This document shows positions 1 through 11,985 of a stretch of DNA of 64,000 nt, piece after piece. The notes under the pieces are model-generated. The model worked only from the letters and a program-made list of their open reading frames with translations. It had not been told where the DNA came from and searched no databases. Within the stretch, counting starts at the first letter, position 1. Each line of letters opens with the position of its first letter. Made by a program: the position numbers and the translations under genes. The DNA is taken from contig NC_063171.1 of the NCBI RefSeq assembly GCF_023159225.1, positions 4,383,501-4,447,500 on the forward strand, given 5' to 3'. Source of the DNA: Perognathus longimembris pacificus. Its lineage: Eukaryota; Chordata; Mammalia; Rodentia; Heteromyidae.

Positions 1-474
1 TGTGGTTTGTTTCGTCTGTGTTTTAACTTGTCTGATAACTTCAGAAGATGGAGACGTATAAAGACAAACATTATAGGGTAAAGGTTATAAGGCAACAATA
101 TTTTAAATACAAGTTCTTTTTTTAAAATCCTGGACTATAGTAAGGTATGTTTGATGTCTTGTAGTTGAACTCAGAGAAATGTCCAGAATGAGCCTTTTAC
201 ATAATCACATGATAACTTTGACACAAGTTCTGGAAAATAAGAGTTCTCTCTGATTATCAGTCACTCTGTTGTTAACTAAGAAAGCTGATCTTATATACTG
301 TACTTAAAATAGTGATATTTTTTCCTCTTACCTTCTCTCTTTTAAAAGCAATACTACTTAAAGATAAAACAGAAATCCTTATATTCCATTCATATGTACT
401 TTCCCCCATTTTCTATAGGTAGCCATCAGTATAAACTAGTCATATTAAACATACTTTCTGCTTTTTCTCTTGTG

Positions 475-548
475 CTTGGTATCAAAGAATAGGGCCTTAT
501 GAATGCTAGCAAAATAAGCATTCAGCAGTTGAGCTACATCTCAGCCTC
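475..548 (-). mobile_element. Very old ID-type fragment
   Basis: GCTTGGTATCAAAGAATAGG, then GAATGCTAGC and GAGCTACATCTCAGCC resemble a decayed minus-strand ID element. Low confidence. Confidence 0.4.
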
Positions 549-1080
549 TTCATCTGCTATTGTATTCTTACCAGGCACTGAAGTTTGGTAATGGTGACTC
601 AGGTAATGGTGACATTAGTTTTAATTCAATCCATTAATTTAGTAATGTATTTTGATTTCTGCTAAAAAGTAAATATCTAATTTCTGAGTTAAAGAGAGAC
701 AATACTTGGTGTTGTAGATAATATCCACAGAAATGCTTCATACACCTAACTATTCTTGCCAACCTTCTAAATCAGTTCATCAGTAAAATTAACTTGTGTG
801 CCATTCACAGGTTTTAGGAAACTTTTTTAGCTGGTAACAGGAGGAACTCTCATTTTAGAAAACTGGAACATACAGAAGAGTAAAATGAAAATAGTTCATA
901 GTCTCATAAGTTAAGAAAATCATTACAGTACACTGATAAATATTTATTCTTTTATGTATGGGTTATCAAAAACAATGTGTGTGATATGCATTGATTGTAA
1001 ACCAAAAAGCCCAAAAGAAGATGCTCTAATTATACGTATACAAATAATATGATGTCACAGAAAACTCAGCCATCAGGAAA

Positions 1081-1200
1081 CTGGAAGTAGAGTTGTGGCT
1101 CAAGGTGATAGAGCTCTTGCCTTAAACACAAAAGCTCAGGGACAGCACCCAGGCCCTGAGTTCAAGATCCATTACACACACACACACACACAAAAAAAAA
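1081..1200 (+). mobile_element. ID-like monomer SINE
   Basis: AGTTGTGGCTCAAGGTGATAG through CCAGGCCCTGAGTTCAAG, then a (CA)n and A-run tail. It is equivalent to the right unit of the dimer SINE or the tail of a B4-like copy. Confidence 0.8.
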
Positions 1201-1530
1201 AACCAACAAAACTTTTCAGCATAACTTGAACAAAACAAATGGTATATATTTGGAAATGACAGGTTCAATTCTAGTTAATGGTGACATAGTGGAAATAGTT
1301 TTTAAATGGTGCTATAAATTTCAAGCAAATTTAGTAGGACATGAATAATAGTAAGAGGCAGAATGGTTAAAAACAAATAGTATCATTCTTTGTGAGTAAT
1401 ACTGACAATATGGATAAGAATAAATCTACTGAAATACTAGTAATGTAGGAGTGTGGAAGAAAAGCTGTAGTTCTATGAGAAGTTTTAGAAATGGATGGAC
1501 GTCTGTATTATTTTAAACACTGTGTGCATG

Positions 1531-1532
1531 TA

Positions 1533-1572
<40 letters not shown>
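1531..1572. repeat. (TG)n microsatellite
   Basis: About 20 TG units directly abutting an old minus-strand ID-like fragment, suggesting it grew from a SINE tail. Confidence 0.95.
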
Positions 1573-1574
<2 letters not shown>

Positions 1575-1668
1575 AGGTTTTAAACTCAGGGCCTTGCACT
1601 CTTGCTTAATTTTTATTTCTTTTCTCCCCCCTCAATGTTAGTTCTACCACTTGAGCCATACCTCTATT
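1572..1668 (-). mobile_element. Old ID-like SINE fragment
   Basis: TTTTAAACTCAGGGCCTTGC and TCTACCACTTGAGCCATACC match the reverse of the ID-like unit, with an intervening diverged stretch. Confidence 0.6.
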
Positions 1669-4600
1669 TCCTGAACTTGTATATTAAACAATTACATTTT
1701 CTTTCATCCCTTCCCCTTGGCTATTCCATATATAGTCCCAATTTCTAGAAGTACATCACACAGGCCAATTAATCCTACGCTTCTATATGTGTGGAAACTG
1801 TTACATCATATACACAGTCAGACATGACTGCAGGACTGAAATGCTGTTAAGTAGACTCTACTGGCAGCCAGACTGACTACTCCATGAGAGATTACATTTT
1901 TGTATAGAATTACTACATACTTAAAAATTTCCCCAGATATTATCACTTAAAATGTTTTAAGAAACAGAGGTTCTTACAAAATATTAAAGTTCCCTGATGT
2001 TTTTTTGCCAAGACAACCCATTTTTCAATGCTTGGAATCCTTTTATGGGTTCAGAGTCATTCCATTTTATGTGTCTCTCTCACAGACTCACCTGTCCTGA
2101 ATATTTCATTTGGTTTTAACAGAGACAGTGTAAATTCAGTATTTGAAAATGGTCAGACTCCAGGCTTTCCAAAGTCTACTGTCCCAAGTGTAACAGATTG
2201 CTTTGGGACTGTCGATCTCTTCCAAGATAAGTTAAAAAAAAAATTGGCCAGCGCCAGGTATTTTTCCAAAAGACTGTCACTGCTTTTCAGCCAGTATGCA
2301 TTTTCCTTGACTTGTTGGATGTTTCATTTCATAAAATGCTTTTTATTCATAATAGCCCTAAATTGGTGCAGCATATCTAATTTCTTGTCTGTGTCTTTTG
2401 GAAAGTTTATGGCTAATGTCATCTTGGCAAGTTATTATGAAGAGGGCAAAAGTAGTGTTCACATTACAATGATCTCAGAGAATCTTTACAAAAGATTCCT
2501 AAATATTTAGTAAAGAATCATCTGTAGTTTGCCTTTTAGAATCTTTATCAACACATGGATGCCTTTGTAGGGATTAAGCCTGCTTAAACATACTAATATT
2601 GCATATGACATAGGAAATATAAAAACTTGTGGCATCTAGTGGAGAATACAGATAATATATCAGTGCTTTAAAATTATCATCTAAACTCAAACATGAAGGT
2701 AAAAAAGTATAGCCTGTGAACTCTACCCCCTACCCAAGCAGGGAAATGGAAAAAATTATGTAGAGACCTTATGTTTTAACTTTTATTCTAAACTTTAAAA
2801 AATTTCCATTGTGCTCAGGGTACCACCTGCTTCAGTTCAGGGTCTATGATGCCAAAAGTAAAACCCCAGAAGCCAAATTTGGCTCATTGAACTAAAATCA
2901 TAGCTAAAGGAATGTGGTACAGTAATATTGGGTAGATCATAGGATCTAGTTGGCTTGTAGAAAAGATGAGCTCACAGTAAGGTGCCCCTAGCAAACATGT
3001 TGAGGCCCTGGCTTGTTAGCTTCTGGTTGGTCCTTGGCTGCATGCATTGTCCTCTTACTTCTGGGGAAGTTTTCCAAATGTGTGTCATTGCCTGAGCTTC
3101 TCCTACCAAGATTCACGTCATGGAAATTTCTCCAAAACAGGAAGAAGGTTTGGCTGGAGGACAGACCATATATATCTACCTTTTCTCTACCTAGATCATG
3201 ACTATGACTTTCATGAGCTCTATAAATCTCTTTTTTATAGGGAGTCCAGCTTTAAAATAAAACAATATTGGGGGGAAATGTTAGAACCACCTTCTAGATC
3301 TCAACTATTCAGTTTTCCAACAATTAAAATAGCCTTTCTGGTAAATAGCATTTGAGCTGGCCTCAAAAATGTTTGCTTACTTAAAGAAGCCACCCTAAGG
3401 GATTTACTATTTCCTGTCTCTATATTAAGATAAGCATCTATAGTTACCTAGGAAATGGAACAATTTACTTACTAAGTAGAACCACAATAGGCTGGCACAA
3501 CATTTATATACCAGAAATAATAATATGGAATGTGTGAGTACAATCTCAAGGGTTTTTCAGCAGACACATTCACGTTTGTTTTTCTTTACTAATTAAAAAC
3601 AGAATACAGATAGATATAAGATAATCAGCATCACATTTCTCTAATTCTTGAGAATAGATACACATACTCAGGCTAGCAAATGTCTTAATGGAAATGTTCA
3701 TGTTTGGCTCACGCTCAAGATAGTTTTATGTATCTGGAATGTTACTGAAGTTTGGAAACATGTGGACATCTAACTGGGGTTCCTTTGAGATTCCTCCTGA
3801 AGCAGGCAGAGGCTCTCTTCATCTCAGACAAAGGCAGCAGGCATCCTTATTTTCTCTTTAGTAATTCCTTCAGATCTAGGGCCTGGTCTCAGTGCCTGAG
3901 GCAAGGAGACAGAGGATGAAGGTGGTTAAACTGAAAACCAGGAATCAATGGCAACACTTTTGTTGCTGGAATAAAGACAAAGAGCCATGAATCAAAAGCG
4001 GTGCTCTTTCTTACAGATCACAGAAATGGATCACTGCTGTGTGTTTGACACATTGTACTTTCTGGCAAGGTAAAAGGGGAGTTCTTATTTTTTCCCTGGG
4101 TAAAAATTATGTGGGTCTGGTATTCCTCTTTGAAAAATAATTTATTTCTGGCTGCAAAGTATTAATTTTCAGGCTGTGAAACCTGGCTTTGATTCCAAAC
4201 AGATTTTTGGGAAAAAAGGGAACTTGAATAATAGAGAAAATAACTCTAAGGAAGTATATTGTTTCTTGGAAGGATTGTGCTACCAGTTAAAGTGGTTTCT
4301 TCTAGCTTGCACATCCAAGAAAACTTTATCCGTATATAATTATGAGTATCAAAGTCATGTGAAGTTTACGGAGACGTGTATCTTTCTCATCCTTCATCTC
4401 ACAGTGTCACCATTGTTGCATAGTGAAATAAAACATAGGCAAGTGTTACAAAAGCCAGAGTGCCCTAAAATGTGAGTGCATTAACATCCACAATGATAAT
4501 AACACCAAGCAGGTGTCAAATACTTATTAAAAGCCAGATATAGAGCTCTGCCCTTGAGGTTTTTGTCTTACGACTTGCACAGGTCCATATCATGGGCTGT

Positions 4601-6104
4601 ATAAGTACAGTTCTCTTATTGTATCATATTCATTTCGCAAGTGTGGCAACTGAGTTAAATGAACTCCTCAGTACAGCAGGTAAGGACAGTGTGGGCTGGG
4701 CTTTGGTTGTGTCTAGTGGTCACTCTTTGCTTTCACTGTGCTCATTTAACTGCTTCTTTCCAGTCGTATGTGTCCCCTTGGCTAACAAGGTTTCTAGAAC
4801 GCCAACAACTGCTTGAAAACCTCAATGCCATGTAGACTAGACAAAAATATCGTCCCCTAGTAGCATTGTTAGATTGAAGATGAAAGTTGAGAATGTAATT
4901 TTCTGTTTCCCATGGCTTTCTCATTTGTAATCTAGGGCAAGTTACCTAATTTTACTGGAACTGGATTTCCTCACTTAGAAAACAGGCATAATGCTAGTTG
5001 CTGTTTTATGGTGTTGCTTTGATGATTAGAAAAGTTATAATATGTTATGTATTTCACAGTAGTGATACAGTGTGTGCTCTAATACATGTGAATGTGCCTG
5101 TACACATATATCTACAGATGGTCTTTACTCTGCCCTGCATTACTGACACTGTTTAATGTCAGCAATATTAGTGATATAATACCTCAAGCTTGCCATCATT
5201 GGTAGTTATGGTCATCAGATTTGCAGCCTGAGATGAATAGATTGATTTGTAGTGTACAAAAGAGGCAGTGGAGAACAACCTTGGAATAATACCTACTTAC
5301 AAATATTTTCAATATTGTTAGCAGTGAAGGGGATCTGATGGAAAAGTTGGAGTGTTACAACCATGTCCCAAGGTTCTCACATTTTTCTTAGTACTTTTGA
5401 TGCTAGTGATGTCATATGAGGAAAGCCAGTCAGACAAAAAAGGTGATGCTTTCCTGAATCTGCTTTAGGCAGGCAGGCAGGCATGTAGGAGGATCAGACC
5501 AGGACTTGGACGATGATAAAATGTGATAAAGTGTGCCAGTGTATACTTTTCCCCACTCCGCCATTCAGAAATACTATTAAATAAAAAACATTTTATGAGC
5601 AAATAAATTTTGAAAACTGCCTCCTCTAGCCTCTTTCTGGCAGTTAATAATGCTCATGAATACACAAGGGTTCCTGCAAAGTCATGTGATGCAACACATA
5701 AGCAAAAAAAAATCTCTCGTTCAAATCTAATATATTTTCTAACATATGTGTCCACAGCATCCTCTTTTGATACAATAATCCTAGAATTTGGAACTTGTTT
5801 TCTTTTGGGAAACATTTGGGTTACATTTTGGGAAATACTGAATTAGGTAGTATTTCTAGATAATAATTAGGTAGCTGTCTTTTGCTATGAAGGCCCAAGA
5901 ACCATCAGTTGTAAACTTCTAGTTATTTTTGTGTGTGTGTGTTGCTACTGCAGGAAATTAGTCAGGAAGCTTAAGATAGTGGCCCAAATCCTTTGAACTT
6001 GAATGAATTTTAGTTCCTCATCTGTTAATTCTGTAAGCTATCTCATCATTTCCAAGATGGGAACACTTCAGAGTGCTTTATCTTTCAAAGTTCTTGACAA
6101 TAAT

Positions 6105-6375
6105 GCCATGGACACATGGCTCATACTTATCCCAGTTACTTGGGACGCTGAGATCCAGAGGATTGTTGTCCAAGGTCAGCTGGCTTAAAAGTATACACGA
6201 CTCCCCTATCAATCAACAATCCAGGTGTGATGTCATACATGTCTGTGATCCCATCTACTTTGGAGGAACAGGGAGGAACAAATTATGAGACCATGTTTGA
6301 GAAATAAATGGAGGTATAAATGGAGGACTTGAGTTCAACCTCCAGTACCCCTCCCCCTAACAAAATTACAAAAAA
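6105..6375 (+). mobile_element. Old dimeric B1-like/ID-like SINE
   Basis: CATGGCTCATACTTATCCCAG and GTCTGTGATCCCATCTACTT are two 7SL-type starts in tandem, followed by GACTTGAGTTCAACCTCCAG of an ID-like tail. Strongly diverged. Confidence 0.55.
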
Positions 6376-6850
6376 AAACATTAAAATTAAATAATCAGTT
6401 ACTATGATTCTTAAAATGTTTCTGTATGTTTCATCTGAGGTGGGCTAGATATTTTGGAGGAAACAAGCAGCAAGGACTGCTTTTAACTACCTACCACTGC
6501 AGATTAAATTGGAATTTTATTGAGCAGTGAAATTCTGGTTTATTTTCTGTGGATGGTTGTCTGGCTTCTTAGACACTTGGCTAGAATTTTGTGTATTCTG
6601 CTCTGCAACTGCATCTTCTCTTAGCACCTAAATAGCATTTATTTATGTTCTACTTTCTCTGAGAATAACAAACATGCTGTTAATCATTACTGAAGTGGCT
6701 TAAGCTCCAGTGTCCAGGACCGCTTGCTGAGAGAGAATTCCCATAGCCAGGAAGGACTTGCATGCTAACAGCAGGAGGAAATTGAAAGCCCTTCAAAGTA
6801 GACAGAGAAGCATTTACTATGCCAGGCTAATGTACTAAAAGGATAAAGAG

Positions 6851-7100
6851 CTTGCTGGGCATTGGTGACTCATGCCTGTAATCCTAGCTCACCAGGAAGC
6901 TGAGACCTGAGGATCACAGTTCAAACCAGCCTTGTCAGGAAGGTCTGTGTGATTCTCATTCCCAGTAAGCTACTCAAAAAGTTGAAAGTGGTGCTGTGGC
7001 TCAAGTGGTAGAGCAATAGCCATGAGCAAAAGATTCTTAGGGACAGTGCTCAGGCCCTGAGTTCAAGCCTTTGGACTGTTACAAAACCCCCAAAACAAAC
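6851..7100 (+). mobile_element. B4-like SINE
   Basis: 7SL-derived head (GGTGACTCATGCCTGTAATC, then GGATCACAGTTCAAACC) joined to the ID-like module (GCTGTGGCTCAAGTGGTAG to CCCTGAGTTCAAGCC). Confidence 0.9.
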
Positions 7101-7224
7101 AAAAAATAAAAAGCGCACACTTTTCAAACATGAAAAGAAATAAATGCACACAAAAGTGCATTTAATTCAGAACAAGAACGACTGTGAAAGAAACTTTGGA
7201 GATTCTTCAAAAAGCTTAACTTAG

Positions 7225-7430
7225 GGCTGGGGATATGGCCTAGTGGCAAGATTGCTTGCCTCGAATACACGAGGCCCTGGGTTCGATTCCCCAGCACCAC
7301 ATATACAGAAAATGGCCAGAAGTGGCGCTGTGGCTCAAGTGGCAGAGTGCTAGCCTTGAGCAAGAAGAAGCCAGGGACAGTGCTCAGGCCCTGAGTCCAA
7401 GCCCAGGACTGGCAAAAAAAAAAAAAAAAA
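7225..7430 (+). mobile_element. ID-dimer SINE, first of two at one target
   Basis: Full dimeric SINE of the kind found throughout the window. The ID-type tRNA-like left unit has an A-box-like TGGCCTAGTGG and a B-box GGTTCGATTCC. The ID-like right unit has GTGGCTCAAGTGG and ends CCAGGACTGGC, then comes an A tail. Copies of AAGCTTAACTTAG lie at 7212-7224 and 7430-7442. Confidence 0.95.
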
Positions 7431-7442
7431 AGCTTAACTTAG

Positions 7443-7636
7443 GGGGCTGGGGATATGCGCTCGCCTCGTATACATGAGGCCCTGGGTTCAATTCCCCAGC
7501 ACCACATATACAGAAAATGGCCAGAAGTGGCGCTGTGGCTCAAGTGGCAGAGTGCTAGCCTTGAGCAAAGAGAAGCCAGGGACAGTGCTCAGGCCCTGAG
7601 TCCAAGGCCCAGGACTGGCAAAAAAAACAACAAAAA
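7443..7636 (+). mobile_element. ID-dimer SINE, second copy, lacking the A box
   Basis: The same SINE follows directly after the second copy of the target repeat. The left unit reads GGGGATATG then CGCTCGCCTCG, so about 15 bases containing the A-box region are missing. Its A-rich tail is followed by a third AAGCTTAACTTAG (7638-7650). Confidence 0.94.
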
Positions 7637-7650
7637 AAAGCTTAACTTAG

Positions 7651-7794
7651 AACTATTCTGTGATCTAGCAAAAACACACTTGGTCTTTTATCCAAAAGAT
7701 TAAAATCAAGACACAGTAAAGCCACTTGCACAACATGTTCATTGCTGCACTGTCCACCATAGCCAAGATATGGAGACAGCCCACATGTCCATGC

Positions 7795-7839
<45 letters not shown>

Positions 7840-8345
7840 AGGAAGAATGTATTTCATTTGTTGAGAAATGGATGGACCCAGAAATATATTAAGTGGAGTA
7901 AATCAGGCTCAAACAAACAAAGGAAGCATGTATTTCTCTTGTAAGTAGAAGTTAGATCTAAATTATTAACATGCATGTAAACAGAGGATCCTATGCATGC
8001 ATATACAAACATGTTAACTGAAGTATAGTCTATACAAGGGAGGATTCCAATGTTGTGACTCCTTTGGACAACTCACAGTTTAAAAACGAATATGAGGAAA
8101 ATGGAACATATGTATGTTCTATGTTGGGGGTTTGGTAAAATCAAGGGGAGTGGGAACAGATGTATATTCAATGTACATATGTGAAAATTGAGCAAGATAT
8201 ATTAAGGGCATGAGTGGAATTGGGAGAGAGAGGGTAGAATGATGAAAGAAGTGACATTAATCAATATGCATTGTACTCATTAACAGACATGTTTAACTGT
8301 AACGTCATTGTATAACTATTTAAGGATAATGGTAATTAAAAAAAG
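7651..8345 (+). mobile_element. Old L1 3' end
   Basis: Diverged plus-strand L1: ORF2 C-terminal DNA (ACAGTAAAGCCACTTGCACA, then CATTGCTGCACTGTCCACCATAGCC, TGGATGGACCCAGAAATAT and TATTAAGTGGAGTAAATCAG). It is followed by a 3' UTR ending ACTATTTAAGGATAATGG, closely related to the end of the L1 at 14489-15075. A (CA)n tract has expanded inside it at 7796-7838. No open frame remains. Confidence 0.82.
7796..7838. repeat. (CA)n microsatellite
   Basis: About 20 CA units inside the old L1 3' end. Confidence 0.96.
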
Positions 8346-9227
8346 AATGGTTGTTCAATGCCACTAGGAGATAGCTGAATATGATTAACAGCATGGATTT
8401 TGGTGGTAGATAGAATTGTCGTTAAAGTCCATCTCGCTTATATACCAGTAAATGTACTTGTGTACCAATTAGACGAGAGCTTACTGTTATAATGTGTAGC
8501 AGCCAAATAAGGCAACTGTGTAGCTTAAGAGACAGAACCATTCAAATCTCATGGTTGGATACACATGCAATCCATATCATAAAGACAGCCTGACTCATAC
8601 TTTTTCTTCATTATGTGTTTTTTGATGCCAAAAAAATTTATAATTCCAGACAACTTCTGAATCTAACTGCAATCTCACTGTCTGTCCATGTAGTATCAAA
8701 CATAATCTTTAAAGAAGCATTACTTAGTTGCTAAATGCCCTTTTACTCTCCATTTCTCTGTGGTATTGGAAGACATCTCCTTCGGTGTACATTGATAGAA
8801 CCTTCTGAGATGGTAGAAACAGTGATTATGTTGTCTAATATGGTAACCACTAACCACCATGTGGCTTCTGAGCACTTGACATGTGGCTAGTATGACTGGA
8901 GAGCTGGGTATTTATTTTATGTAATTTCAAATTAAGTTTAAATTGAGAAAGCCACATGTGGATAGTGGCTACCATTTTTTGACCATACAACTAGACATGA
9001 GAGTAAACCACATTGGTGTGAAATGTTATAAATGCTCAGTTATTTCTCTAAAAGAGTTCCGTTTGTGTCACAGACACTCTTCAGTGAAAAAATTATCTTC
9101 AGTTATCCCTTTTTAAAACATGTCCAGATATTCCTTTGTGGTGATAAGTAATCAGCCACATTGCTTAGTAGCCTTCTGTGTAAAAGAACATGAACAGACT
9201 TGTGTACCTTGGAAGATGAGATATTCT

Positions 9228-9655
9228 TTTTTTTTTGCCAGTCCTGGGGCTTGGACTCAGGGGCTGAGCACTGTCCCTGGCTTCTTTTTGCTCAAGGCTA
9301 GCACTCTGCCACTTGAGCCACAGCGCCACTTCTGGCCGCTTTCTGTATATGTGGTGCTGGAGAATTGAACCCAGGGCCTCATGTATACAAGGCAAGCACT
9401 CTTTTTTTTTTTTTTTTTTTTTGGTCAGTCCTGGGACCTGGACTCAGGGCCTGAGCACTGTCCCTGGCTTCTTTTTGCTCAAGGATAACACTCTGCCACT
9501 TGAGCCACAGCGCCCCTTCTGGCCATTTTCTGTATATGTGGTGCTGGGGAATTGAACCCAGGGCCTCATGTATACGAGGCAAGCACTCTTGCCACTAGGC
9601 CATATCCTCAGCCCAAGGCAAGCACTCTTGCCACTAGGCCATATCCCCAGCCCCC
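9228..9655 (-). mobile_element. ID-dimer SINE (outer), split by a second copy
   Basis: Minus-strand dimer SINE running 9228-9403 and resuming at 9630-9655 (CCACTAGGCCATATCCCCAG). Its own 17-bp TSD, GGAAGATGAGATATTCT, is identical at 9211-9227 and 9656-9672. Confidence 0.96.
9404..9614 (-). mobile_element. ID-dimer SINE (inner) nested in another copy
   Basis: Complete minus-strand dimer with a T19 tail, inserted in the left unit of the outer SINE. The 15-bp duplication AAGGCAAGCACTCTT (9389-9403 and 9615-9629) consists of outer-SINE sequence, so the order of the two insertions is unambiguous. Confidence 0.96.
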
Positions 9656-9954
9656 GGAAGATGAGATATTCTGTAGAAATCTCAGCTCTCTGTTGAACCT
9701 TACTGCTTCTTGTTGAAATAATCTTGTGCTAATGATCAAATATTTGATCATCTTAGTAAATGTCCCATGAAAACAAAAAGTATTCTCTATTTATATGGTA
9801 TTGGACTTTATCATTCATCCATGAAGGCAAAATTTTTATTGTCTTCTTCCTCTTTTTGCTTTCTTTGTCAAATGAAAGCAATTATTGTATTTCTAGAAGA
9901 GTTTTCTCTTGGTAGTTCACTGTAACTTTTAGTGTATAAACTTTCTTCTTAAGT

Positions 9955-10155
9955 GTGGTGATTTGAACTCAGCACCTTGCAACGTGCTAGGCTGGTGCTC
10001 TATTGCTTGAACCATTCCTGTGTACTTACTTGGGTTTTGCTAGTTAACTATAAATAATCATGAACTTTCTAGGCTGGCTTTAAATCTTAATTCTCTAGAT
10101 CTCATTAAGATTAAGATCGGATTAAGAGTATAGGTTTGGCCTACTGATACCTGGC
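9955..10155 (-). mobile_element. Decayed B4-like SINE
   Basis: GTGATTTGAACTCAGCACCTTG, GGTGCTCTATTGCTTGAACC, then AGGCTGGCTTTAAATC: minus-strand ID-like tail followed by a 7SL-like head. Confidence 0.55.
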
Positions 10156-10204
10156 TTAGTATATACATCTTATATCCTGTTGACTTTAATTCATATAATG
10201 CCCT

Positions 10205-10302
10205 GTGTGTGTATTTGTGTATTTATGTTGCAATTCTGTAGATTAAACCCATATTTGTGTATGCTAGGCAAGTGCTCTACCATTGAGCGACATCCCCAGC
10301 TC
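10205..10302 (-). mobile_element. ID element
   Basis: GTAGATTAAACCCATAT, GCTAGGCAAGTGCTCTACC and GAGCGACATCCCCAGC: reverse of a classical ID element ending at its 5' GCTGGGG. Confidence 0.8.
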
Positions 10303-10689
10303 TTTAATTAATCCTGTTAGGTTTGAATACTCTATTTGGTACCTGTTTGGTATGTACTTATTATCATTTTTCTTTGTCCCACTGTTTATTTTTCCTTTTC
10401 TTTGACATTTTAGTTTGATGGTTTTAATGTAGACTTAGAGATAAACTTTATTTTTCATCGTACCTATTCATGATTTCACTAAAAACTAAGCTTGTTCATA
10501 TATGTTTTAAATTTAGCATATTTCATTCTTACTTTATTTTGTATATTAGCAGTCATTATATTTTGTAATTTTTCTCTTTTAATCTTTGTTAACAATTTTT
10601 GTTTATTACAGTTGTCTTCTCTATTTCTATTACCCTTCTTCCTAAATTGAAAATGTCTACTCTGGTCCTTATTAAACCAATGTCCACCA

Positions 10690-11260
10690 TTATATCTAAA
10701 TCTCCATTCTTTTGTTACAATATGTAAACATATACTTAATATTTAAACATAGGACATTTAAATATATGTATGCACATATATATATAGTAATATCACTTCT
10801 ACATATTTTACTTAATTTGCCTCTCCTGCTCCAAAACTAAGACTAGGTGAATGATTTATTTTGAAGTCCTCATTATGGCCACCCCTGCCCCAACTCCCAT
10901 TTCCCAGCAATATTGTTTCAGATTGTTATTTATCCTGCTGTATGATCTTCATTTTTTTCTCAGGATTTACAGTTTTATAACCTGTCAGCTCAGTGTTCAT
11001 GCTACAAATGAAAATAATGTTAATCGTCTTCATCTTTTTGAAGGTATCAATAGAAAGAAATTTTTGTTTCTTTTACTTTTGGACTTCAAAGACTATTTCA
11101 TGAGGCTTTTTTTTAGTGTGGGTATATATGCATACCTGTAGTATATTGTATACATATATACATATGTTATAGATATACATGTACTAAATATATTTAAATA
11201 AATTATATATTAAAATATATGTTGACAAATTATGTTTAATAAATCATACATATATTTATA
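10690..11260. repeat. AT-rich, TA-dense stretch
   Basis: Repeated ATATATATAT, TATACATATATAC and AAATATATTTAAATAAATT words with almost no G/C. No gene or ordered repeat seen. Confidence 0.6.
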
Positions 11261-11702
11261 AACATACATACTTTCTGTTTCTGTTTCACCAGTACACATA
11301 ACCATCAGTGACCCCATAGGCCTTTTAACCTAAAGATACAAAGATATTTTTTTAAATTTACACTGAGAAAATATTTTAATAATATTATTTTTTGCTACTT
11401 TTCCGTGATTTTATTTTTTTAATCTTATTTTGAAATTTGTATTATTCACATTTAGACTCTGGATCCACATCTTGCAACACATCTGTTACTTACACTATTC
11501 ATTTTGTAAATATTTTGCTCTGTGTTGTGAGTTTGTTTTATCTAGTTATCCAGATAATGAATATGCTTTGAAGTGATGATCATCTCCTTTTCTAATCTTT
11601 TTAAAAATATTTTGTTCTTTGAGTATTGAAAGAGTTCACTTTCTTGAACCAAAATATGGAAAAGATTTAAAAAAAATTTTTAATTAAAAATTTTTCTTTG
11701 TT

Positions 11703-11896
11703 TCTTGCCAGTCCTGGGACTTGAATTCAGGGCCTGGGCATTGTCTCTGGCTTCTTTTTGCTCAAAGCTAGCACTCTGCCTCTTGAGCCACAGTGCCACT
11801 TCCGGCTTTTTCTATTTATGTGGTGCTGAGGAATCGAACCCAGGGCTTCATGTATATGAGGTGAGCCTTTTACCATTAGGCCATATTCCCAGCCCC
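11703..11896 (-). mobile_element. ID-dimer SINE, diverged
   Basis: Minus-strand dimer with several substitutions (GGCTTTTTCTATTTATG where younger copies have GGCCGTTTTCTGTATATG). An older relative of the common copies. Confidence 0.9.
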
Positions 11897-11898
11897 TG

Positions 11899-11985
11899 TA
11901 TTTTTTCTTTATTGTCAAAGTGGGGTACAGATTATTTGTGTCTTCATGAGGTAAATTCTTTTTCTTACTATCAGTGCTTGTCAGA
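11899..11985 (-). mobile_element. Short remnant of an L1 3' UTR
   Basis: The plus text TTTATTGTCAAAGTGGGGTA followed by TCATGAGGTAAATTC resembles the terminal part of the L1 3' UTR seen elsewhere in the window. Too short to be certain. Confidence 0.45.

Noticed and set aside
2028..2510. Open frame of 160 codons in the first intron segment
   Set aside because: No recognisable domain, no splice or promoter context, and composition like the flanks. Most likely a chance open frame.
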